A stretch of DNA of 48,705 nt. It comes from Branchiostoma floridae (lineage: Eukaryota > Chordata > Leptocardii > Amphioxiformes > Branchiostomatidae). The position numbers and the translations under genes were made by a program. Positions within the stretch are counted from its first letter, which is position 1. The number at the start of each line of letters is the position of its first letter. This document shows, piece after piece, positions 1 to 11,374 of this stretch. Under the pieces are notes generated by a model, which searched no databases, was not told where the DNA came from, and worked only from the letters and a program-made list of their open reading frames with translations. Where the stretch lies: assembly GCF_000003815.2 (NCBI RefSeq), contig NC_049986.1, positions 216,338 to 265,042 of the forward strand, in the 5' to 3' direction.

Positions 1-829
1 GAGACCTCATATCTCCATGAAATAGTCTGATTATGTAAATGAATTCGTTATTTACATAATCTATGCTTAGTTGTGTACACCGGTAAATGACCTACGCTGG
101 TCACTATGTTGATTGTCCAATCATTTACCACATCAATGAATTATGGCACTTTTGCATTAATTATGCAAATTAGGGACTTATTTGCATAATTGGTATCTGA
201 TAATGTTCCACCTGCCACAAACTACATATATTGCATGTATTTGAGTTTTTAAATACAGATTTTCCTCATTAAGTATGCAAATTAAGTGTCAGTTTGCAAA
301 CTTTGCACCCCATAATGTGCATCTCTGTCTAAGCTACCTACATACTAAATATCATGTAAATTTGTTGTCCCCTTCTTCAGTTATTCACCTTAGAAGATTT
401 TGACAAAAATGCCCCTGCAGTTCCAAAGCAACCTGCTAGGGGGACCAAATATGTACCACACATCCCTCATGTCACAAGCTATCTGCCATTTAAAAATCAA
501 GACCATAGCACATCCAGTTCAAAAGATCCAAAAAAAGAATTTCTGCTGCAGTACCAAGGTCACACACCAGGTGGCCCCAAATTGACCTTGACCTTTGTCT
601 TCCCAACACCTACCCACAAACCAAATATCATCGTAATCCATTCAGAGGTTCTTGAGTTATGCTCACTACAAAATCCGGACACACAGACACACACACACAC
701 AGACACAAAGACACACCCAAAACTATATCTTCATTTTCCATGGAGATAACAAGTTAAAGCGATTCTATATTATAGTTTGTAGACATGCAGCATAAGGCCA
801 AGGGTCTGTGAAATGTAAAACATACATAC
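1..829. repeat. Non-coding, repeat-derived sequence with CA-rich tail
   Basis: No convincing coding sequence. The stretch repeats AT-rich phrases such as TTAATTATGCAAATTAG, and at 640-720 has 'cttgagttatgctcac' followed by a CA-rich microsatellite. The same layout (TTAATTATGCAAAT phrases, then an agttatt phrase, then a long CA run) recurs at about 39180-40020, so both are probably copies of one interspersed repeat whose 3' end runs into CACA. The family is not identified. Confidence 0.5.
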
Positions 830-1191
830 AGTTATATAACTAAATCATTTTGAAGTGGTTCATGCCAAATATTATACATGAGTCATTGAAATAAATATCT
901 AATGCACCCCCTTAGCAAAATATAGGTCATTCGATTGTAAAACCAGGGTAGAGGAGCCCAAATTGTCCATTTTTGGTCATAAAATGGCCAAAAAAAATGC
1001 AAAATTAAGCCTATTGTTGTACTGTATGCCAAAAGTGTTATTGAATCCATGTGTGCATATATAGATGGCACTCCTATACCAAATTTCAGATCATTCGGTT
1101 GTAAAACCAGGGTACAGGCGCCAAAAAATAAAAGCATTTTGTTGTACCGTACGCCAAAACTGCCATTTTATCTATCTGTATTCGGTGGAGT
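830..1191 (-). repeat. Degenerate satellite-like units (Helitron-associated family), minus orientation
   Basis: Read on the minus strand this contains two diverged units with the signature 'accctggttttacaa' followed by CGAATGA and an 'aattTGGTA'-type phrase, spaced about 160 bp. The same units occur in plus orientation at about 8300-8880, including the adjoining 'tttggcatg(g)aaccactt' stretch. It is a truncated copy of that element and is interrupted at 1192 by the candidate solo LTR. Confidence 0.6.
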
Positions 1192-1777
1192 TGTAAGGGT
1201 GTGGTTGGTCGTGACCTTGACTTCGAAGGCGTCCCTTACAGAGTTCGGCAATAGCTGGAGATCTTATACTTGATGTACGCGAGCCAAGGACACACGGAAG
1301 CCAGAGCTACATGGAAGACACGTCTGTATTGTCTCTCTCTCTCCAAAGCAGAACTCTACATCTCTCTTCTCCTCTCCAGACTACACTGAGTACATGGGTT
1401 CTAATTCCTTATTTATATGTTTCTTATCCGCCTACACACATATTTCTCAGAAAAAGGTATATTCTTGTATCTCCGTCATCCTTAGTCACTTCCTTAATAG
1501 TTTCTAAGATGTTACCGGACAGTCCCCTGACCATGCCCATATATGGTGTGGTCCACAGGCGAACTGACCATAAGGCACCAGACCCCCTGAGATGAAGGTC
1601 ATTAAGACTTTTGGGGTCATTTAACTCATGCCGCCCACTCCCCTTTCTGAGAACAGATGATCAGGGTAAAAGTGACTAACCCAGTCTTCTACTAAGTTCT
1701 AGCGTGAGGATCTTGGAAAGTACAAGGAACTTACTTAATAGCTAAATTATCATATAGAACAGGGGCACCCTGTTACA
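1192..1777. mobile_element. Candidate solo LTR (586 bp) with 4-bp target-site duplication
   Basis: The segment begins TGTAAGGGTG and ends CACCCTGTTACA, an imperfect terminal inverted repeat with the TG...CA ends typical of LTRs. It is flanked on both sides by GAGT (1188-1191 and 1778-1781), fitting a 4-bp target-site duplication. No gag or pol remnants lie next to it, so a solo LTR is the simplest reading. Orientation and superfamily cannot be fixed; a 4-bp duplication would fit Gypsy better than Copia. A non-autonomous DNA element with short TIRs is the alternative. Confidence 0.5.
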
Positions 1778-1877
1778 GAGTGATCTTTCGTCACTAGGTA
1801 TATGGAATCTGTTCTTTCAATCGCTTCCAATTAGACGTGTGATAGATTACACATCATGGCCTCTACTAATGTACAAA

Positions 1878-2062
1878 AGCAAGGAAGTTTGAAACACTAT
1901 CAATGATGAACTGATGAAGATGATAGAAACTTCATTATATACAATTGTGTATTTCTGAATGGTGTACTGAGCAAGGAAGTTTGAAACACTATCAAGTGAT
2001 GAACTGATGAAGATGATAGAAACTTCATTATATACAATTGTGTATTTCTGAATGGTGTACTG
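1878..2062. repeat. Tandem duplication, two copies of a 92/93-bp unit
   Basis: The unit starting 'agcaaggaagtttgaaac' occurs at 1878-1969 and again at 1970-2062, differing by little more than one inserted base (atcaatga versus atcaagtga). It ends about 150 bp before the start codon of the first GPCR and so lies in its probable promoter or 5' region. Confidence 0.9.
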
Positions 2063-2110
2063 GTTGTATTATCTACTTTCACTATGTGCCGCGCATATTA
2101 TTTAGTTTGA

Positions 2111-2116
2111 GCCAAT
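2111..2116 (+). promoter_or_regulatory. CCAAT box upstream of first GPCR
   Basis: GCCAAT, about 95 bp before the ATG at 2211. No clear TATA box is seen. The paralogous gene also has GCCAATC (12199-12205) upstream of its ATG, which mildly supports a role. The motif is short and could occur by chance. Confidence 0.3.
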
Positions 2117-2210
2117 AAGGAAGCCTCTTTTGGAAGGACAGTGGTTTTCATCGCCCAACGCTCACTCGGTGTTTTCTGTGCGGACGGTCGGACAACAACT
2201 CGGCGGAGGG

Positions 2211-2265
2211 ATGAGACACCACCGCCGCCACTGGGCCGCCGTCTTGCTGCTGTACTATATACAAG
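2211..2265 (+). CDS. GPCR 1 exon 1: signal-peptide start
   Basis: ATG at 2211 opens 18 codons plus one base, ending CAAG before GTACGTGAG. It codes a basic n-region and the first part of a hydrophobic h-region; the h-region is completed by exon 2. The exon is too short to stand out as an ORF. It was found because exon 1 of the paralogue (12382-12436) has the same 55-nt length and the same 3' half (gccgtcttgctgctgtacta). Confidence 0.85.
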
Positions 2266-5200
2266 GTACGTGAGTATTCGACAGTTTTTGTAGGAAGCTA
2301 TTGTTTGTTTGCTTGTTTGCTTGTCTGACTCACCACGTAATAAGACCCGAAGGCCACTTACTACGGGTTATATTTTAGTGTCACAGTTCCTAAATGGGAA
2401 AGGTTAGATAGTTGTCGAGAACGACAATTTTGACCCCAAAAAAGGATGAAAAAACAAAACAAACGATTCAAAGAAAGGTCGTGAGCATGATTTTCTTATA
2501 TTTCTTGATAAACACTTTTATTTTCCGTTTTATTAAACTCCTGCTTGGAAATATGACCGTGGTGTTCACATAGGTGGAACTGGGACAACGTCTATTGTAT
2601 ATATAAATGTATTAGCATCTATTGTGTTATTTTCTGATAGATGATATTTTGGGGATACAAATGCACCCGACGTTTTGCAAAGTATCTTATTTGTCTTCTC
2701 GACAATAATCGTTTCCTAAGCCAAAGTACCAACGTAAAATGGCGGCGCCAAAACTGTTACGAAGCTTGTGTGTTACACGGAAGGGCGGTTTTACTCAGCC
2801 TGACCATATATGTACAGATACGGAATGCCAAAACAATGTGTTTCCATTTTGACCCTCTTCGAAAAAAAATCAGGTCTTATGTTGGTAGAACAGATTTCCC
2901 TAATTGAGAACTTGGTTACTAGCTAGAAGCGCAACATTTTCGAGATAATGCAAGATATTCGTATGGAATCCATATAGTTCACCGTAAAGGAGACATGCAT
3001 TTTCTTCATTAATCATGCAAATTATGTTCTAGAATCTACCCAGACTGAAATGTACTTTGTTTTCTTCGTTCTTGGCTTATGCCATGTGAAACAAGTTATC
3101 AAACAAGCCTACAGAAGAAGAAGAAGAACACACCTGCAAAAACAATATATTTCCTGGAGGGAAACATAATAAGTGCCCACCAAACAGTTAGGTGCTAACT
3201 GAGGCTGTGGGTGACTCAAGTGATAGTTTAATTTTTTACGACGGAATTGAAAGAAATTGCAGCATAATCTATGCAAAATGACAAACTGCTTATTGTTAAA
3301 CTTCGTTAATTTGATACTTATGGTATGTGTAAGTTAGTCCATGATGAACATCGCCTTGAATATATTATGTAAATGTGCAAGTAGTTTGCATTAAATCTAC
3401 ACAATTTTTCAATTTTTTTATGGTTGTATGAGGTCGCCGAACTCTAGTTTGAAAATGATTTATCCTGTGAATTGCGGCGGCATATGTTGGGGATGAATCT
3501 TGTTGTATGTGGCGTAATTTAAATAATACAAAACGCTCTTGAAGAACTTTCAAATTCAAAAGCGTTATGTAACCTAAAACTGATTTTTTAAACCTTTCAG
3601 CTGTGATACTTGGCCGAGCTCTTTCGGTTGGAGCACAGACTGAACATGAGGTCTACTCACTCTGCAACACCACCCGGACCAACAAGACAACTGTCAACGA
3701 TGAGCGGATGTTCAATGGCACCGGGTTCTTCATCGATGCAGGTTTCGCCAAAGACGTGGCGTTTTTCAAAGACTCATGTCTCCCTAACGGCACCTTTTCC
3801 TCCAACGACACGAAAACAGGTATGTTTGTAGTGCGCTACATGTACGATCGTTAGTGACATGATACAGTCACATTTCCAAACCGATGCCCACTCGTGTAGT
3901 TTTTGTTTATGTTTCCAGATATTGGTGGCTAGCCAAAGCATACATGTAGGATCTCGGTATGTATTATGATGATATTCGGTATGTAGGGAAATCTTCAGGA
4001 AGACAAAGGTCAATGTGGATTATAGGCCTCTTGGCAGAAGTTAGTGCTGCAGCTACCTAATTTGGATACCAAACGCAGAATTTCTAGTGGTACATGATAG
4101 GAATTGCATACTTGTGACATGTGTAAATTACTGTAAATGCATTTAAGTTCGCGGGGATTTAATTTCGCGGTAGCGGGAAAAGGGACTTTTCGCGGTGGTT
4201 TTAAGTTCGCGGTAACATCGTAGACTACAGTCTAATACCATAATAGAAAAATGTTCGCGGTGGATTTAATTTCGCGGTAAAGTGGTCAACGCGAAAACCG
4301 CGAACATTAATCCACCGTGAGCATTTCTGCATTTACAGTAGATAAAGGTATACATATCCAGGTATAAGTTATGTACATGTACAGCTAATTTGCGTAATGG
4401 GACTATTTCGTGGGGCATGAGGTGTCCGAACTTTTGTTTACGTCTTACTGAACGAAAATTAATTCATTTACATGTTTTGTATTCAGTTCCTTTTCCCTTT
4501 GCAGTATATGATTGTGATTTTTGAAAGAAGACTCATCTGTGTTGGTACAATCCATAACCGAACAGTTTTTACCTTTGTTCCAACACTTTTGATCCAACAC
4601 AAGGAAAACACAATTAACTTTAAGTCAACGAGAACAAAGCTCAAAGTTGTTCAACGATTGTGTTTTTTGATGTTTTTTGTTTTATCTTAGTATGATTCTT
4701 GTTTCTCCTCACATTAGAATTATTTGGGTTCGATGGAAATCTGAATCAAAAGTATTTTGAACAGGCGTCTAGACGTCTTGTTTTGGAATATATACGTAGA
4801 GAATCATAACGTACTATCTTTTTCAGCAAACGTTACTCTACCGCCCGACATTGGCGAAGTTGCTCCGTGGGAAGACTTGCTGTTCATCGGACTGTTGGCC
4901 ATTTCTGCCTTGGTGGGGACCGTCGGCAACGCCGCTGTTATCCTGGCATTTTGCATCTACAAGAAGGTACAACTTTAAGAGAGAACTTAAAGCTTAAAAT
5001 CCTTTGATTGTAAGATACATCAATAAAGTAATGATAAGCCATGCATATGGATGACAGTCACACCGACACACTTTGTACATATTTGTCCGTTTACAACAAA
5101 AAATCTTTTGAACATAGTTCAACATACTTGAAAACCTCAATAAGTCCAAACATGCAAACATTGCAACAAATCAATCAGAAGATTTTGTGTTGTAGCTGCG

Positions 5201-6850
5201 AACACACAGGCAAGGACAAAAACAGTTCCCCTATCAGACGCATTATCCTACGTCGAGGGGGCGAAGAGGAGTCTTGAGACGAATTTGGTCCCCCATGCAT
5301 TCTCAGGAAAATGATCGGACGTCACTAATATCCTTTCGGCTTTGGTCCAAATTGGAAAGAGGGGTCCTGCCGGGCAGTTCACAGACTGTTTCTTTTAGCA
5401 CTTTCGGGCGGGATCTCTAATAATAGTAGCCCCTTGGGACACATTGTGACTTCATTGATATTTTGGTCCCGGCAGGGCACTGGGCTGAATTTAAGTCAGA
5501 CTTAAAATGAGCCCGGGACCCGGTAACAAATAGACCCCTTGACCTAGCCTTGGGAAACACCGTGGGGTATCTCAGGTATATTCGGCAGTCCACAGGAACA
5601 AATGTGTGGCTTAGGAGCCCGGCCGGCGCTACATCCCTGACTGGCGCCGGTGCAGTTGGGACCTAATCAAGCCCTCACGAGGTAATAAGTAAAAAATGCC
5701 ACACTGTATGCTACGATCTAATTGTAGCCGCGTTCCTGGCTGATTTTAGATGTGAGATAAAAAAATGCAGGGGTCAAATGGTACCCCAAAATAGCCCAAT
5801 AGACGTAGTGTGTCCCTCAGGGCAACGTAGGGGTCACATCGGAAAGTGCAGGAAAACAGCCCGTAAACTACACGGAAGGGCCAAGTTCAATGGATACTGA
5901 TTATGGCTGTTTGTCCAATTCAACAGGTTCGCACGACTGCAAACACATTCATCCTGAACATCAGCTTCTGGGACCTGGTAACGTCTGCCGTCATCATTCC
6001 ACTGATGATCTCGTCCATGGTCACCGGTCTACCAAACTGCGGACAAGCTTGCTGTGCCTTCATAGGCTTTCTGAGTCTGTTTAGCATAACTCAGTCATTG
6101 ATGTCATCTGCCCTGATTTCTTTTAACCGGTATGTGCATGTTGTGCTATCAGTAGCCACTTACAGACGCCTGTTCGGTCCTGTCAAGACTTTCCTGTGGG
6201 TGGTTGGGGCATGGGCGATCGGTACTCTGATCATGTTTCCGGCTATGTCAGGTATATACGGCACTTTAGGATGGGACGCGTATCTACAAATATGTCAGTT
6301 ATCGTACGATGACCCCCAAAGTCCACTATTTTTCAAATATGTCTTTCTGTCGCTGTACTGCGCTGCTGTGTCAGCCATATCTGCATTCTACGCCCGAATC
6401 TATCTGCACGTGCGGAAGAGTACCATGGCCATCGGCCAGCATCTCGGCCACAGCCCCCAGCAAGTGTCCCTGCAGGCGGTGAAGCGTACAAAACACATGT
6501 TCTACATCTTCTTCACTTTTCTCACGCTGACCGGTCCAGTTGTTGTTGTGAATTACGCAGATTACTACGCCAGCTTGATCCCAAAAGCAATTTTCGTCAT
6601 CAGCGCTGCCATGTTCTACTTGAACAACGCAGTCAATCCCATCATTTACACCTGGACCCTGAATGAGTTTCGGCAAGCGTTCAAGTCCATGGTCCGCTGC
6701 AGACGGCAGCTTGTCCCATCTAACCCTCCAAATGTCCAGCCTACTTGTACTGCTCACAGATCATCTCAGTTACCAGGTGTCGTTTCTCGATTGACAGTTT
6801 CCAACCGCGTTGGCCCAGCAGAACCGACTATCCCCGCGGTAGATACATAA
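2211..6850 (+). CDS. Rhodopsin-family (class A) GPCR, gene 1 of a tandem pair; four exons, 445 aa predicted
   Basis: Exons 2211-2265, 3601-3819, 4827-4966 and 5927-6850 join in phases 1, 1, 0, all with GT-AG borders. The protein has a signal-peptide-like start (basic residues, then AAVLLLYYIQ), an extracellular N-terminus of about 85 residues with six N-glycosylation sequons, and seven membrane segments. Family landmarks: GN in TM1 (N126), D154 in TM2, C181 before TM3, NRY at 205-207 in place of DRY, W234 in TM4, C261 in the second extracellular loop, P342 in TM6, and NPIIY at 375-379 in TM7. The tail is about 60 residues. NRY occurs in melatonin-type and Tre1/moody/GPR84-like receptors, so that broad group is the best guess; the ligand is unknown. 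A paralogue with the same structure lies at 12382-21281. Confidence 0.88.
2266..3600 (+). other. Intron 1 of GPCR 1
   Basis: Runs from GTACGTGAG to a pyrimidine-rich 'aacctttcag' acceptor. Nothing coding is recognised in it; the ORFs here are short and lack family features. Confidence 0.75.
3601..3819 (+). CDS. GPCR 1 exon 2: glycosylated extracellular N-terminus
   Basis: 219 nt, phase 1 to phase 1, between 'tttcag' and 'GTATGT'. It completes the signal peptide (AVILGRALS) and codes an extracellular stretch with sequons NTT, NKT, NGT, NGT and NDT, and two cysteines. The paralogous exon (16893-17111) is exactly the same length, and EVYSLCN and TRTNKT are kept, but the rest has diverged much more than the membrane exon. 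Confidence 0.87.
3820..4826 (+). other. Intron 2 of GPCR 1, with a MITE
   Basis: GTATGT to 'tttttcag'. It contains the 208-bp TA-flanked MITE at 4131-4338. The short ORF at 4472-4690 has no family features. Confidence 0.75.
4131..4338. mobile_element. MITE with CTGTAAATGCA terminal inverted repeats and TA duplication
   Basis: The ends CTGTAAATGCA and TGCATTTACAG are perfect inverted copies, flanked by TA at 4129-4130 and 4339-4340. The interior is a series of 'TTCGCGG' phrases in both orientations (aagttcgcgg, atttcgcggt, aaccgcgaac). At 208 bp with no coding capacity it is a non-autonomous DNA element; the TA duplication suits Tc1/mariner-type mobilisation (inference). A partial relative lies at 13457-13540. 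Confidence 0.85.
4827..4966 (+). CDS. GPCR 1 exon 3: TM1
   Basis: 140 nt, phase 1 to phase 0, between 'tttttcag' and 'GTACAA'. It codes a short juxtamembrane segment with an NVT sequon, then TM1, which contains GTVGNAAVILAF (the conserved TM1 asparagine) and ends at the IYKK cytoplasmic border. The paralogous exon at 19530-19693 is 24 nt longer in the juxtamembrane part only. Confidence 0.88.
4967..5926 (+). other. Intron 3 of GPCR 1
   Basis: Runs from GTACAA to 'ccaattcaacag'. Locally GC-richer and full of 'ggtcccc'-like phrases between 5270 and 5850, probably an old repeat, but no family is recognised and no coding sequence is supported. Confidence 0.7.
5927..6850 (+). CDS. GPCR 1 exon 4: TM2-TM7, C-terminal tail and stop
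   Basis: 924 nt ending at TAA (6848-6850). It codes LNISFWDLV (TM2), the TM3 cysteine region and FNRYVHVV, TM4 with the conserved Trp, the second loop Cys, TM5, a basic third intracellular loop (GQHLGHSPQQV then KRTKHM), TM6 with TGP, and TM7 NAVNPIIYTW. TM5 lacks the usual proline. The exon stays open for 308 codons and is the strongest evidence for the gene. Confidence 0.95.
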   Translation, partial: VRTTANTFILNISFWDLVTSAVIIPLMISSMVTGLPNCGQACCAFIGFLSLFSITQSLMSSALISFNRYVHVVLSVATYRRLFGPVKTFLWVVGAWAIGTLIMFPAMSGIYGTLGWDAYLQICQLSYDDPQSPLFFKYVFLSLYCAAVSAISAFYARIYLHVRKSTMAIGQHLGHSPQQVSLQAVKRTKHMFYIFFTFLTLTGPVVVVNYADYYASLIPKAIFVISAAMFYLNNAVNPIIYTWTLNEFRQAFKSMVRCRRQLVPSNPPNVQPTCTAHRSSQLPGVVSRLTVSNRVGPAEPTIPAVDT

Positions 6851-7128
6851 GAGGCTATACGATATCTAGTGGCGGGAGGGCCCTAGAAAAATTCTGGCTA
6901 ATTGAGGGTCGTGAAAAAAGCTCAAGGGGAGATAGGGCCATTGACGAACAATTGGTTTCCTTCAGGACCTTCAAACGAACACGTAGATGCCTAAAATGTG
7001 CTCCGAACTAAATTTCTCGCTTGGAGCGGGGCGCGCGCTGCTTCGAATTTCGAGGCACTTAAATGAATACAAGAACTAGGTTAGAAATAGGAAGTGTGGT
7101 GTTATTTAGGGATCTGATTCAGATGACA

Positions 7129-7134
7129 AATAAA
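7129..7134 (+). terminator. Candidate polyadenylation signal of GPCR 1
   Basis: AATAAA 279 nt after the stop codon, followed by an A/T-rich stretch and then T-rich sequence at about 7143. It is the first canonical hexamer downstream of the gene. Confidence 0.5.
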
Positions 7135-7139
7135 ACAAT

Positions 7140-8235
7140 AATAGTTTCTTTATTCTGGGATACAATCGTAGGTTTGATCTGAGACGTCTAATCGTGGTAT
7201 AATTAGAAAACACAAAATTTTTCGATTGGAACTGAGCGAGCGCTGCGTAATTACGTTAGAATAGGAAATATGTCGTTATTTGGGGTTCTGATTCAGATAT
7301 TAAAAGATCCCCTTGATATATATTCTGTGATCATAGGCATAAGGTGAAACATATATTCTGTAGTTGTTTTATGTGTTTTGATATTGTAATAATTTTTTTT
7401 CAAGCTTTATTCTTAAAAACAAATAGTACATTTGTCAACAAGTACTCAAGCTACTGCGAGTAAAACAAAGTACTAGTGCCCACTATCTCATGAGGAAGTT
7501 AGAGTACATGCACAATAGGACCAGTACTAGTATTTCTACAATCTACAACGATTGCACAGGTCGTGATAAAAAGTACATGTGTCTCCTATCGCATGACTAA
7601 CATAAAATAAACAAAGATAACATGGTGGCTAATCCTAAGTATACATATGTAATAATGTAGATATCCGTACCCATGGTAACAACACATATTGATACACGGC
7701 AGTTATGCAGAGAGTACAGGGTAGTCCACCACAGTACTGTTACATTTACATTTGCTGTTACACAATTGAGTGTAGCACAGCATCGATCAGTAAATCCGAT
7801 CAACCGACTAGGTTGTGATAATAAGTACATGTGTCTCCTATGACATGGGTAAGAGTACATTTGGTCAGCACAGGGAAGTTGAAACAAGTATGTCTACCAA
7901 GGACAGCTATTGCACAGGTGGAGTCCACATGATTTCCATGGTTGCCATGGAATATTGTAATGTTGTTTTGTGTTTCACGTTGTACGATGCTGTGTATTGT
8001 ACACTAAGCATGCCTTAGAAACAGGTAAATGACATGAGTGTTTGTTCTGATAAAACAAATAAGTGAAATTGATAGTGAAAGTTATGTAGTTAAGACATAT
8101 ATCTGTCGTATGTTATGTACAGATTCAAATTTTTGTTGAACTAGTAGAGTACACAGATGATGTGATTATGAAGTTGACAGAAAAGAATACAACAGCTGTA
8201 ATGTAACCAGATGAGGTAGATAATATCACGTTTTT
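7140..8235. other. Intergenic stretch with a dispersed direct repeat
   Basis: No gene seen. The phrase 'aagtacatgtgtctccta' occurs at about 7572 and again at about 7826, each preceded by tgataa and followed by a catg word, and 'attgcacaggt' also recurs, so part of the region is an old ~250-bp duplication. The remainder is A/T-rich and featureless. Confidence 0.5.
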
Positions 8236-9044
8236 ATATTTCAGCCATACCATAGGTATGGTGAAATATATTGTATTCGTAATGTTTCTTTCTTTCTTTC
8301 TTCTTTCTCCTGCCAAATCTTCAAATCGAATCAACTCCGCCGTTTTTTAACCGATTGACTTGAAATTTGGCACAAAGGTAGAGTAAGCCAATACCCTCAG
8401 GCGTTTTTTTCATTTTTTTCATATCTGCCTTTGAAATGATTTTATTGAGGTTTTTGTCAATTTTTATGTATATTTTGAGCTCCTGTACCCTGGTATTACA
8501 GCCGAATGACATGAAATTCGGTACAGAGGTGCCCTGATCATATGCCCACCTATATTTAATAACAGTTTTGGTATACGGTAGAACAAAATGCTTAATTTTG
8601 CGATTTTTTGCCATTTTTTGACAAAAAAAGCACATTTTTGCCTCCTGTACCCTCGTTTTACAACCGAATGACCTGAAATTTGGTATAAAAGTGCCCTTTA
8701 ATTTCGTGCGCATGAATTCAATAACAGTTTTTCCATACAGTACAACATAATGCTTAATATTGCAATTTTATGGCCATTTTTAGACAAAAATTGGACATTT
8801 TTGGCTCCTGTTCCCTCGTTTTACAACCAAATGACCCGAAATTTGGTAAAGGGGTGCTCTAGATATTTACTCAAATGACCCATCTATAATTTTTGGCATG
8901 GAACACTTTACATGATATATTTGGGAATTTTTTGGGTTATTTTCCAATGGCCAAAGGGGTCAACGACCTCAAGGCCTATTGTTGCATGAGGGAGATGGCT
9001 GAAATATGCTGTATTTGCTCTCAAGCAAATGTCGGCCTTTCTAG
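8236..9044 (+). mobile_element. Non-autonomous Helitron-like element with internal satellite units
   Basis: The right end shows the Helitron signature: a 7-bp hairpin (ATTTGCT, loop CTCA, AGCAAAT at 9013-9030), ten bases (GTCGGCCTTT), then CTAG at 9041-9044 followed by T. The interior (about 8330-8880) consists of about four diverged ~160-bp units, each with 'ccctggtattacagcc' or a variant, then GAATGACatgaaatt. The left limit is uncertain; I place it at an imperfect palindrome (atatttcagccatacc and its complement, 8236-8269). No Rep/helicase coding sequence is present. Confidence 0.65.
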
Positions 9045-10819
9045 TGTTTATATCAGTATGTATGCAATATCTTTATATATGCTGCCTATCGTCCAATGAT
9101 ATCTACTTCAGCGCATTGACTTGGTCACATTGCACTTCAGTATAGGTGTCACTGCATACAGATGTGGTTCTAAACGTAATGTACCAACAAAATAATATAC
9201 ATTGACAGCGGTGTTTACAATGCGATCCCAAACGTAAAAGATAATAACGTAATAAAGTAAATGTTTCAAGTAACAATGGTGACCGTGATGTAATTATTAT
9301 CTATTTTTTAAGAATGTGGCCCCTAATGGAACTGAATGATATCATATGATGATATAATAAATAAATAGATATGATAGATGAATATATGATGATATGATAA
9401 TACGATAAATGAATAGATATACAGTTTTGCACAATAAATATCGTTTGAAGCACAGTCTACTTTCGCCTGTAATTTTTTTGCATCTTCGACCTGCTTATCA
9501 TTGCAGCGAACATCATTATTATAACACATTTGAATGAGTATGTAATATTTGTTTATTAAGGAATCTCAATTTGTGTTGACATACAACCACTACTCTTTTT
9601 GGGGTCCTCTTCCATAAAATACAATAAAGTATAACTACTATTTATGATGCGTTGTCATACTAACACTTATCATCTACTAATCATGATACAATAAATTACA
9701 TGTTTAACATCAATCAATAACATCATCTAACAACATTAATATTACATAGTGAAAAGTTAACCTGAATTGAAATGTTAACCTGAATTATCATTTGCTCGGT
9801 TTCTGACGGTAAATAACTGTACCGTGATCCATCTATACCAATTGTTTGAATGCAGAACAGATACAAATTAGACAGTTACAGCCAGGTACTAGTGACGTAG
9901 ACCTGCTATATCTGACACTAATCTGTCAATCAAAGGTAACACCATAACTTCTGAACCAATCGACAACCACCTAGCAAAGTTTCCGCCAATCAGAAGAGAC
10001 CATTTCACCTGAGAGGGAGCAAACAGAAGCAGTGTTGATTTCAACATTATTCCAAGAACTAGACAGCCTCGCGCCCTTATTTGGCAAAGGAAAACAAAGG
10101 CTGAAGCTTATTTCATCATGCCTTCTATATGTGTGGAAAACGTAAAAATAAAAACCCACAGAACGGGAACATTACACAACAAATACCCTCCAAGGGTGAA
10201 CAACTTAGAAATACATTTCCCACAGATATGCAGTTTCTAACAGATAAAATTTAGCCTCTAGAATAGATACGACCAAGAGAGTCAACAGATTACAATGAAG
10301 ATATTGATGAAGAGACAAATACTGGATCATGTGTGTCACTGGTGTTTGAATTTTTGCACAAAGTTTTAACCAAGCATTTCCGGCTGGACTGGGAGATATC
10401 TGATTTAGAGCTTGCACAGGTGGCCATTACGCAATCAACGGTTGATCGTTTGCTTTCTATTTGCGGTAACAGAAGAGCGCCGAGAACTCAACAACAAGAC
10501 TGTAACGTGTTATACCTTTGTTAGAGAGGTATGTAGCGCACTGTAACTATGCATTGCGAGATGGAAGAAAATCTACGACGTACGCTGCCATGGAAACAGT
10601 TGCCATGTCAACAAGGTATGAAAAGGATGGAATCCGAATTCAACTCGTTCTTTAGAAAATGAATGACGACTGGAAGAGAATTACTCAAATACGATGCAAT
10701 ATATTTTTAAATGTGGTAGGTAGCAAGTGCATAATTTGGGGGTTAGTGACCTTGTCTATAGACCAAGTGGTTGGTAGTTTGAACCCTTCAAAATCCTCAC
10801 TAGCCACGAACCACAAAAT
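9045..10819. other. Intergenic, A/T-rich, no gene recognised
   Basis: Contains a low-complexity 'gatatgat/aaatgaatagat' stretch at about 9340-9425. Short ORFs on both strands have no family resemblance. Around 10741-10795 there is a tRNA-like fragment ('agtttgaaccc'), too short to call a SINE. Confidence 0.5.
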
Positions 10820-11190
10820 GTGTACAATTCCTTCATACTAATTAATTCATCCCACATGTATAATACTAGATTCTCTTCAGACTACCCAAACCTTAAACAA
10901 ACAGTGGAAAACGTACCTTCCTGTACCGAGCAATTATGCTCTGGAACTCATTGCCATCTGATATTAAGTCACTGTGTACACTGTACAGTTTTAAACATGC
11001 CATCTCAAACATTGTCATCTAGACCTTTGACCTCTAGACACTGTGCTCTATTGTAAATACTTTGTTGATTGTTGTATTTTTTTTAAATGTATGGTGTATA
11101 GTCATGTTGATTGTTTGTGAATGTTTGAACCTTGGAAGATTAGCCCATAAGGCCTAAAAGGTTTCTTAATAAACACAATAAACACAACCC
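10820..11190 (+). mobile_element. 3' end of a LINE (degenerate), plus strand
   Basis: One plus-strand frame reads LWNSLPSDIKSLCTLYSFKHA (first 20 residues match the 'WNSLP...S...FK' ending common to non-LTR reverse-transcriptase ORFs), preceded by NTRFSS-like residues in a shifted frame. It ends in an A-rich short tandem tail (aataaacac repeated, about 11168-11188), as CR1/L2-type LINEs do. Frameshifts make it non-functional. Confidence 0.6.
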
Positions 11191-11374
11191 TTGAGGGGAC
11201 GTTGAGGTACTGGAAAGGCCAGCAGTTCTTATTTTGCTGTTTTTGTTTTATTAACTCCTTTAGCTGTCGCATGTAACATCGGCAGCTACTCTTCCAGGAG
11301 TAACAAAATCACAGAAAACATGGACACTGGGCATAACATACAGAGCGTATAACAACATACAACAATTACAAGTA

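Noticed and set aside
6371-6757. 128-codon minus-strand ORF
   Set aside because: Antisense shadow of GPCR 1 exon 4.
8281-8713. ORFs of 69 and 130 codons on the minus strand
   Set aside because: They read through satellite-like units that recur at 830-1191; no protein signature.
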